From Siniperca chuatsi (taxonomy: Eukaryota > Chordata > Actinopteri > Centrarchiformes > Sinipercidae), in assembly GCF_020085105.1 (NCBI RefSeq), contig NC_058052.1, positions 19,678,233 to 19,742,232 on the forward strand: DNA of 64,000 nucleotides, in the 5' to 3' direction. The notes beneath the pieces are model-generated. The model was not told where the DNA came from. It saw only the letters and a list, made by a program, of their open reading frames with translations, and did not search any database. Numbering within the stretch: the stretch's first letter is position 1; each line of letters begins with the position of its first letter. Made by a program: the position numbers and the translations under genes. This document shows, piece by piece, positions 1 to 13,200 of the stretch.

Positions 1-47
1 CTAGCTATAGTTATTGTCTTTATTGACATGTGTGTCTTCATCCACAG

Positions 48-1903
48 ACCCACAGCCAGCGACCGCCTGACATCTCCGCTGTTGCCTCTGAGCAGGAACA
101 CACTCCTTCCCCCCATCAGCACTGGAGATCCAGAGTCATCTCACTCAGGGCAGCAGTCCAAACCTGCACAGGTAAGGTATAACAACACTGAAACACAACT
201 ATACTGACAATGGAAAAACTTGTTACAGCACCTGAACAGAAACGCTGATTAAATGAAGGCTTTCTAAATAGATAATAGGTTTTAGAAATCTACCAGTAAC
301 CCTAAAAATCACATAAAGTATACAGCCTAAAAAACAATAGTGCTGTAGCATTTATGAAATGCATTGGTCAGTTTTTTTCAAATATAGTAAACCACCTGTG
401 ACCAGCTGTTTAAAAGACTGTGTGTATGGGAATTTTTTCCATCCGACCAGCGTCAGAAAGGCCCGTCCAGCCGCGCCCACAGTGCTATAAACGATGAAGC
501 TGGCAGTTCAATACCAAGGGATCGTCACCACCTGCTGGACATCTTCTCTCGCCCCAACACCACTCACACATACAGGGTAAGATGCTCTTTATCATCACCC
601 ATCCCCCATAAACATACAGTGTACTATCACAAGTGGTAGGTTAACGATTTTGTGCCTTTTTATATGGAGAGAAACTGTCAAGTTACTTTTCTTTTTTTAA
701 TCCATCAGGTTTAGGTCTTTTTATAATGCCAAATAATGAGTTTGCATAGTTTATATTCTGTATTTTATTATCAATGACAATGTTATTTTTAGTGGTTTGA
801 GTGTCACAAGACCCTTGGTTTTGTTTTCAGTCGGACACTCCGTACCGTCGTTCCTTCACAGTATTGGACAACATCGGGCAAGGCCGGCCAGGCAGAGCCT
901 CTGTGGGCACAGGTCAGAAATTCTACTTCAAGACCGCTTCATCAACACCACCCCCCATGATCAGAATGTGTTTTTTTAAACTGGACATTATTATAATATA
1001 TTACTGGAAATAATAGTGGATGTTATATATTTTTTCATATAATTGAACTGTCAGTGTTTAGGTCGGTTTAGTTAAATTTAGTTAATTTGTACTAATACCA
1101 CTTGGAGTGGTTTTAATCATTTATCCATTACTTTTAGCTTCTTATTTTAAATGTTTATCCATTACTGTACTTTTAGCTAACTGTTTCATATTCTCTGCTT
1201 GCTTGCTAACTAGTTTTCTCGCACCCAATAGTCGCACCATGTGGTGTCCAGATGTTATAGCTGACTCAATATGTGGATGAATATTTTTCTTTCTATTTGA
1301 TCAAATTTGTTGAGCTATTCCACAATCTTTCAACGTACAAGTTTTTTACAAGTACCTACCTAGTTGGGGAATCACTGATACTATATACTGAGACCCCTAA
1401 CTTTTCATCTGCCAGTTTTGTGTTACTCTATGTTTGCCTGTGCTGTACTGTACACACCCAGTGCCTGTGTAAGATGGATTTTGTAGTACATCACTTAATT
1501 ACTTATGCATCAATTTATTCGTTCATTCCACCAGACACTCTTGGAATTGGTGTGACGGGCATCAGTCTTGGCATCAGCAGCTCATCTTTCTTGGACTCGT
1601 TTTCCCACCACCCCTTGGGGCACTCACCCATCAAAGATGAAGAAGAGCCACAAGCCCCTGTCCCAGGTCAGTAGATTAAAGCAGCTGATGAAACTCTTCC
1701 AGACTTAGATAAACTATGAATGAAAGAGGTTGCAGCGGCTGGCCTCAAGTAAGATTTACCTACTGGTAAGATGATCTATGTTCATTAACTTTTTTTTTTA
1801 ATCCTTCCGCCTTCCCATAGCTCCACTGGTGCCTGTGTCAGTCCCACCTCGGTCTTACACCCGGGGAGGCATCTCATTCAGAGCCAGCAGACCTGGCTTG
1901 TAG
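48..1903 (+). CDS. fam149b1: FAM149B1, 3' part (last five coding exons)
   Basis: Five exons join with matching phases: 48-171, 451-576, 831-912, 1535-1666 and 1821-1903, ending in TAG at 1901-1903. They give the last 181 residues; the start lies left of the window. The stretch is Ser/Pro/Arg-rich and looks disordered, with pieces such as [18 protein letters not shown] and [15 protein letters not shown] at the end. I see no catalytic motif in this part. Recognition rests on this C-terminal style and on the tail-to-tail partner dnajc9, which is also the neighbour of FAM149B1 in human 10q22. FAM149B1 is known as a primary-cilium protein linked to Joubert syndrome and to the TBC1D32/CILK1 group. 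All introns are short (about 150-620 bases) and all use GT-AG. Confidence 0.75.
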
Positions 1904-2392
1904 TTTGCCTCTGATCTCCACACCCTTCAGCCATTCACCTTTTAGACATCACAAAAAGTGCAACACTCTGCAGCATCTGTGCCCACTAAACTTTTTTTTT
2001 TTTTTACAGAAGTAGCAGATTTTTTTTCATATTATTATGCTGCTTTGGTGAAGTTTTTGTTAGAGGCCTATTTTTGTACTTTAGAAATCAGCTTATGTGG
2101 CTGCCAAACACAAATGACTCCATCTTCATGTACAGTATGAGCTTAATGCATAGACATTTCTACTATGTATGTATGTATGATGATGATGATGTGTACATAT
2201 CTATTTATATGTGAATGTACTGTATATTATCCTCTGTGGTATGTTGTTGTACTGGTACATCACTATGCAGGGAATAACACATCCACCCTGACAGGGATAG
2301 AGAGGATAAAAAGCACTTTTTTCCCCTCTCTGATCTACATCAGAGAGTTTTGTACTGTATCTTTTATAAGGACACAATTTTCAACCGCCCTG

Positions 2393-2396
<4 letters not shown>

Positions 2397-2425
<29 letters not shown>
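2397..2425 (+). repeat. poly(A) run
   Basis: Twenty-nine consecutive A residues inside the presumed fam149b1 3' UTR. No target-site duplication or retrogene body is visible beside it. Confidence 0.9.
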
Positions 2426-2429
<4 letters not shown>

Positions 2430-2925
2430 CCCAGAGCCTCTCATTGCACACAGGAACAAGAGATGCCACCTTGTAAGTTTCCGGTTGCTTTTCACCCCAT
2501 TGAAGCTCTCATAAAATCACATTAATCAGAAGTGGGAATGTGGAGGCTGTATACGCACTGACAGAGCATCTCTGCAGCCCATGTGCTTTTACAACTACTA
2601 CTGCACCTTGAGATAATTTACGAATGGAAGAGGCAGTTATAGGAAACTATGTAAATAACTAAGGGATTCATTCATTGTGTTTGTACAAAATACTGTATTT
2701 GTGGTAATTAATTTTTAATCATTACCTGATGCTTTGACAGGTAACATCAGGGTTACTGCACAAAGGGTAGTTTTCCCTTCATGGGTTATTAAAACAATAT
2801 ATTGGACAGCCATGCTGCAAAGGTGACAAAGCTTGGAAATCTAAGCTTTTCTTCAATGCATTTTCTTTGACTATTTTATACAAAATAATAAAAAGCTGTG
2901 TACAAATGCTGTATATAAATATGAA

Positions 2926-2931
2926 TTTATT
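2926..2931 (-). terminator. dnajc9: candidate dnajc9 poly(A) signal
   Basis: TTTATT on the plus strand reads AATAAA on the minus strand, about 250 bases after the dnajc9 stop. It lies upstream, in plus coordinates, of the plus-strand AATAAA at 2975-2980, so the two opposing 3' UTRs may overlap by about 50 bases. Confidence 0.4.
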
Positions 2932-3179
2932 TGTGTTTAATGAAGACTTTGACAGCAAAAGACAAATGACAAGAAATAAAAGATGCATTTACATTTTGAT
3001 AAGGGCCACAAAAAAAGCAACTGAGGCCAGATAAAGGACAGTTTACTGAGGAGGCATACAGAAGGGAGCTAATACTCAAATTCTCTTATTAATCTTAAAA
3101 AGGTGTGTTTTGAACAAATGAGGATATCTGCCGCGATGTATATACATTTTATCTACTATAACCAGAGCCTGTACGCTTT

Positions 3180-5493
3180 TCACTTCTTCCCTCTTTGTCC
3201 TTTTTTCGATTTCCCACTTTTTTTGGAGTATTTTGCCTCCAGGTCAGACAGGAAACTGTTAAAATTCTGCTCTCTGGACTTCTGTCTTTGCTGGAAAATA
3301 AGAAAAAGGATGGTTAGTGAGAGAAAAACAAACAACCCCCCACCAAGTTCATACCTGTGCATATGCATTTGTTACCTGAAGCATCATCACGAGACTGTCA
3401 TCCTGATCACCAAGCCCCATCTCTTTCTGCATTTCTTCTGCTTCTTCTCGCTCTCTATCAGCCTAGAAGGTCAATTGCAATCACATTACTGAGATTAAAC
3501 GAAGTCATACGATACTAGAGCCTAATCCTGTGTGTAGATATTAAATAAATATAATATGAGCTGTGACTTTAACACCAAAACACTTCCTCACCCTCTTCCT
3601 GCGAGCCCTCTTCTTCTTCTCACTCTCCCGAGTAAACGCTGGGAATGCTGTGACGTCTCCACTCTCGATGGCAGCCTGGATGATGCTGCAGAGCCTAGGC
3701 TCATCTTCCTGGGAGCAGCACAGAGCCGAGGCTGTAATGGCGTCCATATCTCCCTGGTGCTGCACATACAGCTGGATCACATCCTGCCGCTCCTCATCAG
3801 AGCCCTTATATTTCTTCTCAAATTCAAGGATGTCCTGCACCGTAATCTAGGAGATGGATGGAGAGACAGAGCAGATTGTCAAAACAAAAAAAAAAAGTGT
3901 GACAGGCTATAAAATGATGTTAAATTAAACTCGTAGAAAAATATTATGTTTGCTTTAATCCACCATTATCCCTGGGTACACTTAGATTGTGGGCCTTTAT
4001 TTGTACTACCATGGCAGGTGCAGTGACACAATAACCTTGATCCCCGTCTACTGTATATCATGTAAAATAAAATTCCTGGAATACAAGTGACTCACTCCAC
4101 GTGTCCCATCATCACATGTATAACAAAGCAATGTACGTGACTCATTATTGAGTCATGTTAATAAACAAAAAAAATTATAAGAAAACACCTGCTGTGCTCC
4201 AATACCTTAGGGAAGAGCAGTCTCCAGTAGTCTTCCCAGCAGCGGTCTTGACTCAGGGCGTCAGACTCTTCATCCACCACCCCCTGCTCATCATAGACAG
4301 CTCTCTGCTCCTTATCACTCAGCACCGCATACAGCTTTCCCAACACCTGGAGCGGAAAAACATTCAGGTGAGACTCAATTTTACACACATCGGCAGCCCT
4401 TACTGAAAAGCATGGTGTGTACTATTATTATCCAGTTTATATAAGTAATATAAAAACAAGATGTGGAGATGCATTGAACTATTGATATACTGTGGACATT
4501 AGCAATCAGCTTTAAAAAGCCACATCTACTGCATATTAGGTTTAAGTGATTTGACGATACGGCATGGGATGCCAGAAATATGTCAATGGTCAGATTTTTT
4601 TATACTATGGAAGCGATTCCTTTGATATCTCTGGTTGTATTAGCACATTATGAGGAATGCTGCAATCAATGAGCAGGTATTTTTACTTTACAATACTGGA
4701 TTAAGAGGATTGTTGCATTCAATGGCATTAAGTATTATCATCTGTCACTGGACACGCCAAAAAGACACAGACATTTCCATCTGGTTATTTGATCTATACA
4801 CAGTTTCTCCATTGAGTTTTGACAAAGTATAGTATACCACAATATACAACATAATATATCTACATCTCCCTCCTCTAATCTGTATTATTTTACTGCTGAT
4901 ATTTGGTTGATAACAGATTGAGGATTTTTATCCCCTAAGAGAATGTAATGCAACTGGAAAATCAGCAACAAAATAAAAGAAGCAATATCTTTCAAAGCAT
5001 TTAGGTATGCCTGACAAGCCTATTTTGCACCTAGCTACAATTATACCAAAGCTCTTACAAAAACGCACATAGCATTGGCTTTGGCCGATGTATCAGTGGG
5101 AAAACAATGTTAAAAACACCTGTTTCATTACAAATAGCACAAATGCATGACAAAGGCTCTATGATAATAAAATCGGTATTAAGTTAGTGATTGCACAGGG
5201 GAAAGTGGGAGATTACTCACTGCAACTACTTTAGTTAGCTGCGTTAGCTAGCTAGTAAACCTAGCTTGTGTTCACTGTATGTTTGTGCCGTCTGACAGCC
5301 AACAACTAGGAGAGTTAACCTGAAATTTCTCTGTGGCCAGCGGGTCCTCAGGGGCCCGGTCTGGGTGGACTTTCAGCGACACTTTGTAGTAGCTCCTCCG
5401 GATCTCTGTCTCGGTTGCCTCTTTGTTGATGCCCAGCACTTCGTACAGGTTTGAGGTCTTGAAGAGCTCCTGACACCGCTCGAGCAAACCCAT
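3180..5493 (-). CDS. dnajc9: DnaJ homolog subfamily C member 9 (histone H3-H4/HSP70 co-chaperone)
   Basis: Five exons, all in phase 0: 5493-5320, 4346-4206, 3846-3592, 3462-3376 and 3290-3180 (TGA). They give 255 residues, close to human DNAJC9 (about 260). The J domain fills the N-terminus: [20 protein letters not shown], then HPD at residues 43-45, the motif that drives HSP70 ATPase activity. Exon 2 carries [13 protein letters not shown]. Exon 3 carries [11 protein letters not shown] and the acidic/Cys region of the H3-H4 binding part. The C-terminus is Lys-rich ([11 protein letters not shown]). Known role: nuclear co-chaperone that delivers HSP70 to histones H3-H4 during replication and transcription. 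The start is the first Met of exon 1 and matches the family's MGLL start. No break is seen. Confidence 0.96.
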
Positions 5494-5730
5494 CCTGACC
5501 GAGTACGTTAATCCGAGTTTTGACCGGCAAAGTATTTACTCTCAAGTGTATAAAATACTTTTACATTTGAGGTTTGTTGTTAACTATGCAGAAATCAAAT
5601 AAGTTCTATTTTCTGCTTTGTCTTTGTTAGCAATATCAATTTGGCGCGCTGGCCTGTCAGATACACGCACAGCGACGTGCCTACGTAACAAACACAAACG
5701 CCCTCTTATTGGTTGCCATTATCGAATTCG
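5494..5730 (-). promoter_or_regulatory. dnajc9: dnajc9 promoter region with E2F-type site and CCAAT box
   Basis: Just upstream of the dnajc9 ATG the DNA becomes CpG-richer. TTTGGCGCGC at 5640-5649 contains TTTGGCGC, an exact match to the E2F consensus TTTSSCGC. ATTGG (inverted CCAAT) lies near 5709. No TATA box is obvious. This layout suits a replication-linked gene; actual use is inferred. Confidence 0.5.
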
Positions 5731-7213
5731 TCAGACTATGTAATGAGCACTTATTATGACCGATTTTATTTCCAAATCTTTAAAAACATTGAGTACAACA
5801 GATAGAAGTTGTTTTTTTATTACTTATTTACTTATACTCTTTTAGACATCATTCATTTGTACATAAATAACGTCTTCACTGTGCTGCCAATATGTTGTGC
5901 TGTATATGTTGTTGATTTCATGAAGTTACGTGACACCAAATTTGATGTCTGTTGATACTCACCTATCAAGCGTCAAAAGGTTTAATAAAGCCTGGCATAA
6001 ATATAAGCATGCCTCTACACTCTGGTAACCCAAATTCTGATTATTAATTGATAATTAATTTGAATGTATTTATTTTAAACTTTATCCTGACTCAATTTTA
6101 AATTTTACACTCACATTGTTGTAACATTAATCCTTAACCTATGATTAAATTAACTTAACTGAATATATTTTTACAGTACATTATCAGAATTATACAGCCT
6201 TAGGGTTTCTACTTGGTAAATATAAATAAGTTACTGTCATTACTTGACAGCCAAACAGACAGATTTGTCTTTAAGAAAGATAATAACCTGACAAGGTGAT
6301 AAGGCAGGGCTACTTCAAGCCACAACCATTCAGAAACTCTTTCCAATACAGCCCCATCTTGTTACAAAAATAAACATGTTCAATCTCCCTACAATTAAAT
6401 GTCACAAACTAGCATGGCAATGAGCTGCAGAATGCCTCATCTATTACAGTAAAAGTGGAAGCTATCTGAAAACAATTTAATAGCAAGGAAATTGAATTTG
6501 ACAGTCCACCTTACATACATGCATCACTCAGTCAAGAACGTACAGATACCCTAGTATTTATTGGTGCGTTTGAAGCAGCACAAGAATACATCAAAGACAA
6601 TGAGACAAGTCACTAAGTATTTTTCACTGCTTCATGCGAAAGCAGAACACAAAGATACACACTGACTTTGAACTAAGCATCTGTAGATTGCACCCATCTG
6701 TGTTTATAAGCCTGTACAATATGCAGCACTGGAAATATACACTGCAAACCCCCCTGTCTCAGATGTTATCCAATTATTGCCCCATCTGTTTCTGTTGCAT
6801 ATTTGGCACAGTCTCTGTTGTTGTTTTTGTATTGACTTTCTGTCATCACAAACCTCATCTGTCCTTTGTACTCAGAAACTAAATAAGCACTTGGACAACT
6901 GGCACATCATTATCATGATCAACAATGAAAAACAAAATGACAAAAGCACAAGGGTTGTATTGTAAATGTTATGAACTTTTGCTGGTGTGCAGATCCTTCT
7001 CATATGCTTTCCATTCACTCGCATGGATAGTGCAAGTGGAGTTTGAATATAACCATTGCTCCTCCAGGGGGAATATTTCCTTGTTATGGTAACAGTCTCT
7101 CCACAACAGTCAAATGGCTTCGTTCTCATGGTCAGTCTTTACAGCATGTCCATGGCCGATGCATTTTCCCCTAAACTGGGACAGTCTAAAAACTTCCTGT
7201 AGGGGGCGGCAGC
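5731..7213. other. spacer between dnajc9 promoter and ndnfl stop
   Basis: AT-rich, no coding exon recognised. The right part should be the ndnfl 3' UTR: TTTATT at 6557-6562 reads AATAAA on the minus strand, about 650 bases past the ndnfl stop. Short ORFs at 6634-6965 and 6872-7129 have no protein-like composition. Confidence 0.5.
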
Positions 7214-10200
7214 TCAGCATTCCTTTCTGGTCTTCACCATCTTGCTGGCGTACTTGATAGGGATCCCCCAGCGTCTCATTAGATAGACATCAAACACATA
7301 GGTCATCCCTGGCTCCAGGCCCCCAATCACCGCTGTAGTGACAGCCCGCCGAGGATTCAGCTCCTGGAAATACTTGCAGAGAACCCTCTCGGTGTCAGAG
7401 CGGGACTCTGGCCCCAGACAGGGCGCAGTTAGACCTGATGCTCCCCCAGCCTCTGCTTCATGGTTTCCCAGCTTTCTGCGGTACACGCAGTACAGACTTC
7501 TTTCCTCTGTGCCCATCCAGGCCAGGGTGACACTGTTGCAACCACGCAACCGGTTAAAGGATTTTATCTGCAAGGTTGAGGGAAGAGATGGGACCCCTCC
7601 GCGGTGGTAGGCTGAGGAGGTCTGAATTTTGACTGAAGCCATCAGACCTCCTGGTAGAGCTGGGTCTGTACCTGTGGTCGTTCCTTCTCTCTCCAAGTGG
7701 ATGAGATAGGAAGGACTTCCCTGGAGCCAAATGTGCGCTAAATCTTCCCCCACAGACTGGGAGGTCAAAACCTGACCTTTACTGGACACGGTGACCTTGA
7801 CCTTTTCACCTCCACCGCAGCTCTGCAATGTGAGGAGGCCACTCTGCTGCAAGCCCCGAGGACGGAAAGTGAAGAACTGCTCTGAGTTGGAGCCTCTGTC
7901 GTGGAAGGTCACCCACCTCAGCTCCCCTTCTCTTAGCGTGGTGATCGCCGGCCGAGCCTCCTCGTGTGTTCGAGCAAATGTCCCCTCGTACGCCATGCTG
8001 GTCGCGTTCAGCCTGTCGATCACGAAGACGTCAAAGTAGTACTGGGTGTCAGGCAGGAGCTCAGAGACGGTACAAACGCTCTCTGTCCCCTGACACACAC
8101 ACTGGAGATCAGCATACTCATCAGCGAAGGAAGAAGGTGGACTCTGTGGTTCAGGATAAGAGTCCCACTGCTGCCACCACCACTCTTTCAAAATCGGCCA
8201 CACTGTCACTCTCCTCCTCCTCTCCTTCTTTTCTTGTTTCTGATCTTTCTCTTTCCTCATGCTCTCTTGTGCAGCACACAGGCTGGGGTAGTTTTGCTGA
8301 GAGTTGACGAGGACGCAGTAATCATAACTTTTCTGTGTGTGTGGGAGGCTGGTTATGGAGGCACTGGGCGACCAGCTGAGGGTGACACTGGTCATGCCTA
8401 CACCTAATGTGTGAACTCGAGGGTCAGCTGGGAGCAGAGGGAAGGCGCCTGAGGGCCCCAGGCCTTCATGGAGGTACACTGTAGCTCTGGTGTTCTGCTG
8501 TTTGGAGCGCAGCTTCAGGATGTAGATGGAAGCATGGGGATAGGAAGGACCCCTGTAGGAGTCCACTGCATTGCCTGTGAAGCTGTGCATTTTCTCGTCA
8601 GTCCCAGGACCTCGCCACCACACCTCGGGCATACTCTTTTTGGTGCTCCCTATGAGGAAAGAAAAACATAGTTATAAACATATAGTTAATCAAAGTCCCC
8701 CACCACTCAAAAATGTGTTTTGCATATTGTTGCTTCACTTGGATGTTTGACCTTCACTGTGCAGAATGATGTATGTGCAGAGTTTGACACTAGAAGGCTG
8801 TTTTCACATTCATCTGATGAAGGGAAAGTTTGTTGTATTAGCATAAGTCTTGTCGTCACCATGAGGTTGCTGAGCAAACAGACTCCAGAAAGTCGCCCGT
8901 CCAAGAAATAGTTACAAAGTGTAACTTCCCATGAAATCAAAGATGTACAGGTTTTGTTTTTGTTTTTTTTGCTATTTTAAAATTTTGCATAGACCCAGGC
9001 TAGCTGTTTCCCCCTGCTTCCAGTCTTTATACTAAGCTAAGCTAATCATCTCCTGGCTCCAGCTCCATATTTAGCATACAGATGTAAGAGTGTTATCGAT
9101 CTTCTCATCTAACTTTCATCAAGAAAGTAAATGAGCGTATTGCCCAAAATGTCAAAATATTCCTTGTGTTTAGATAGCCTTTCCTAGGAATCCCAAGGAG
9201 CACAGGAAGTGATATTTAGTATGTTTCTAGAAAATGCAACAACATTTTAGTATTAAGTTGAAGAAAGTATTGCGATTTAATGTTGAAGAAACTAAGATTA
9301 TTAATGAGAAAAATCTTTAACTTGATAAAAAATGATTACACTGTTTCCTGGTATGTGTACACACTGTAATTCGCTTTTAAAAGGGTTGTGAGGGTTGCAG
9401 GACACATAAGCACTGCAAAATGCATAAAACAAACAACTGAGCGCACAGAACGTGGCTAATATAGCAAATTAATAAACAAAATGTCAATTGTCACTTCAGA
9501 AGTGGTTTTGAGTATTTTCATTCATACCTGAAGTATTGTCATTTTGAAGTACACACCCTTCATTTGAGTGACACAACTGGCAAATAAACACAAAAAACCC
9601 ACCACCACTCGTCTTCACTGTTCATCTCTCCTCGAGATGAGAAATTGCTTCTCAAATGAGACCAAATGTTTTGGAATCAAAGTGAATAATTCAGGCTGGC
9701 GATGGGGACCCATGAGCTCAGGATCTGAATGATTCATGGGTCATTTTATAACTTCATAATGTTATTTTACCATGTAGAGAAGCTTGTTTAGTTAACCTGG
9801 AAAAGTGCTCATGGATCACTCCAAGGCATATTTTCTTTTCCAGAAATCTGCACCTTTTTAAGTTTGGAAATGTAATTACTTTGGTTTACTTTGAGCACTT
9901 ACTGCACTGACTTTAGTTTTAAAACATTTAATTATTTTGCTGCTCTATGGTTTGTTTTATTCTTCTGAGTTTATTTGATTTCTTTGGTTTGCGAAGCACA
10001 AAATATTGCAGACTAAGAGCACAGTTTTATTTTATCGCTTGTTCAATGTTTGAATCAAGAGTTGGCAGCCCTTTTCGGTTGATGTGTGTGTGTTTTATGA
10101 GATTTTAAAATCCAAATCCAAAGCTTTATTTATGACAATGTGACAACCAGATATGATCACACTCACTGTCTCTGTCCTTGTCAGACACAGTAGATGGCAT

Positions 10201-13200
10201 TTAGCATTTTCTGTGCTTTGAACTTAAACGAACGGGTACAATGTCCTGATAAGAACATGTAGGATAAAAACAATATCTGTCTTATCTTCCTGAGAATTTG
10301 TGACAAAGAAATTTGGAGATAATCGCTTTTCAAAAACACAGGCCTCAGCTATGATTGGTCGATAGGAATCAGTTTATTGGTCTATAAACGTGATATAACA
10401 GCAGTGGTAAATTAAAGCTATGACCTCCAGGCTGCAAACATCAAAAGATAAACAAGCAATGCAAAAACTCTATACCTGGTATTTCAGAGATGTATTCCTT
10501 ATACGACTTCTAATAGTTTGATCTTACTGCTGTACTACAAATTCTGGTCATAAAGCTGTTCCAGAAAGTCAACTCTCTACTACAAATACAAAGTTAAGTA
10601 AGATTAGAGTCTTTGCCCTCTACTAAATCCCTATCTGTTATGTAGTGATGATAATATCTAATTGATCGTCTTGGCTTAGCCAGATGTACTGATGATCTTC
10701 AGGGTAAAGTGGGTGTCTGAAGGTGCAGCTTGTGGTCTTACTGTTCACTCACACTGCACGCTCTTGAGGGGTTTGTCCTTCCGGGTGCGGGCAGCCAAGC
10801 TCCATTCGATGGGGAAGTCGCAGGGGCTGACGGTCACCGACATCGCCGGAGCCTTCTTCTTCAGTGTGAAGTATAGCCTGTGGAGGAAACACCAAAGACA
10901 ACCGCAGGAAGTTGTCCGATTCATCACATGGAATGTCAAAAAAGATAACATCCTGTTTCAATTCAGCTGCAAGGTGATGGATGAGAAGATATCTTCCAGT
11001 GCATACTGTGCAACATTCTTTCATTTTGTTGGATGATTTGCTGATACGGTGGGCTGGTTCTAATTTTCTTTCCTAAAGCTTTAAAATTTCAACAGTTGCA
11101 GCTGTTGCAAACATCTGCAAATTGCGGTCTTTCCATCTGCCTACATGCTGATCTGTCATTTGATAGCAGATCAGGAGAGGTGACCTGGAAATCACATGAT
11201 AAGGCTGCATTGACGGTTTCAGATGGATATCTGCCTGTTTGCTGAAACTATCGGGATCATGCTTAGCATATAAACTATTATGTCCCTTATTGTGACCACA
11301 TGTTTTACAGATTTGCATATTAGATGGAAGTTCAGTGGCAGTTAAAGGACATTTAACATTCACAATGTGGTGGTAAGGTCCTATTTTAATTCAAATAATC
11401 ACTTGTTAACTCATGAGTCATGAACTCATGTTAAACTGTTCACCTCTACAAAGACACAATAGAAGACATCTGAACTGTTCTGTCACGTCATTTCTTCACA
11501 GCTAGTTACCATCCATGAAAATTAAGCAACTGCTTGGTTATTTGTTAATAAATATTTGTTCTCCTTCCTTACAAACATCATTATTCATGATTTTGTGCAG
11601 ATGGCCGTTGTTTCCAAACAGATGTGCAACACTGTCATTCTCAAGGGCGCTTTGCAGCTTATTTAATAGAGTGATTAATTTCTGAATCAGTGTTTTTTCT
11701 CCATTATTTGCCTTGCGGTTCTGCATGACTGCACTGGTGGACAGACTGCAGCACACAGGGAGATGCATTTCGCAATTTTCAGCTCACGGTTTCAGAAAGC
11801 AGGCACTGGCACTGGCACTGTTGTGTAAGGTTCAGGCCAAATGGGCTCCACTTCCTCTCGCTCTCTCTACAGTGGTGCTGGAATCAGCCACTGTCTCCAA
11901 AAAGGTGGTTGAGGGATTGCTGGTGACTTGTTATTGAAGTGGGAACAAGGGCAAATCTGATGAGCAGGCCTCAAGAGTTATTCTTCAATTAACTTCATTG
12001 TTTTACTGTTAAGGAGTCATCAAGTGTGTTGTTGAGTTTTAAAAATGTATTTACTTTTGCACAAGAATTAAACTTATTTCAAAAGCAAAACTAATTGTTT
12101 CTGTTGGGATGATCCACTTTTCAGACTTGTTTGCATTAGAAACATATGAACTTATCTTCTGGTCGACACTGACGTTTCAACTTAATTTCAAGTCTCTTTG
12201 CTGGACATAATTATTGTTAAGATGTACAGTACATTTATGTACAAATATGAACATATAATTTTTAATTGATCTATTTTATAGTTTGACAATGATCAACTTC
12301 AAATCCAGTTTTGATAATCCATGAGGACATTTATCAAGCAAAAATGGCAAATATTTCCTGGCTCCAGCTTCTCAAATGTGAGCAATTGTTGATTTTCTCT
12401 ATCACTGTGCATTAAATATTGTTGGATTTGGGGCTGTTGGTAAAATAAAACAAGCTATTTTCTGACTTAATATACACTGGAGTAGTTCCCAAACAATGTT
12501 GTCTGTTGTACTCCCCCAGATAAGATGTGCTCAAGTACTCCTTCATTGACACCACCAGTAATGTAATTTGAATTGACTTTAATCTGAATGTTATTTAACA
12601 TTGTTAATTATATTTATATTGTTACAACATTGTTTTCATACAAGATACAGTCTAGTTCAGGTTTGGTCTCTTTCTTTTCTTGTTTTTAGTATGTCTTTTT
12701 AAATATTTATACCACTACCACTTATAGAAACTGGATGGACATTTCAACCATTTATTCATTACCTCTTATCCATTTTTTTTTTTTTTTTTTACTTTTCTGC
12801 TCATTTGCTAACTACTTTTCATGCACAGCCAGTGGTGGAAAATAACTGAGTACATTTACAGTACAGTAAGTGCTGTACTAAAGTACAATTTTGAGGTACT
12901 TTACTCAAGTATTTTCTGTTACTTTATACTTCTACTCCGCTACATTTCAGAGGGAAATATTCCCTTTTTACTTGACTACATTTATATGATAACTTTAGTT
13001 ATAGTTACTTTGCAGATTCAGATTAATAATAAATATATTATGGTGTATTATTATAGGTTAAGATAAGACTTTATTGAAATTTATAAGCTACCCAGCAGTA
13101 TAAAGTAAATCAAATTATACCCACCTTTAACATCTGCAACGTTAAAGTATAATGAGAATTTTTACATTTAGAACTTTAAGTATATTTTGATACTAATGCT

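Larger units (their letters stand above)
1904..2995 (+). other. fam149b1: fam149b1 3' UTR and tail-to-tail junction
   Basis: Non-coding after the fam149b1 stop. Candidate plus-strand poly(A) signals are ATTAAA at 2788-2793 and AATAAA at 2975-2980. The stretch holds a 29-base A run at 2397-2425 and no ORF worth calling. The transcript end is inferred, not shown. Confidence 0.4.

Noticed and set aside
2397..2425. A run as the tail of a processed retrogene
   Set aside because: No gene-like sequence precedes it other than the fam149b1 3' UTR itself, and no target duplication is seen.
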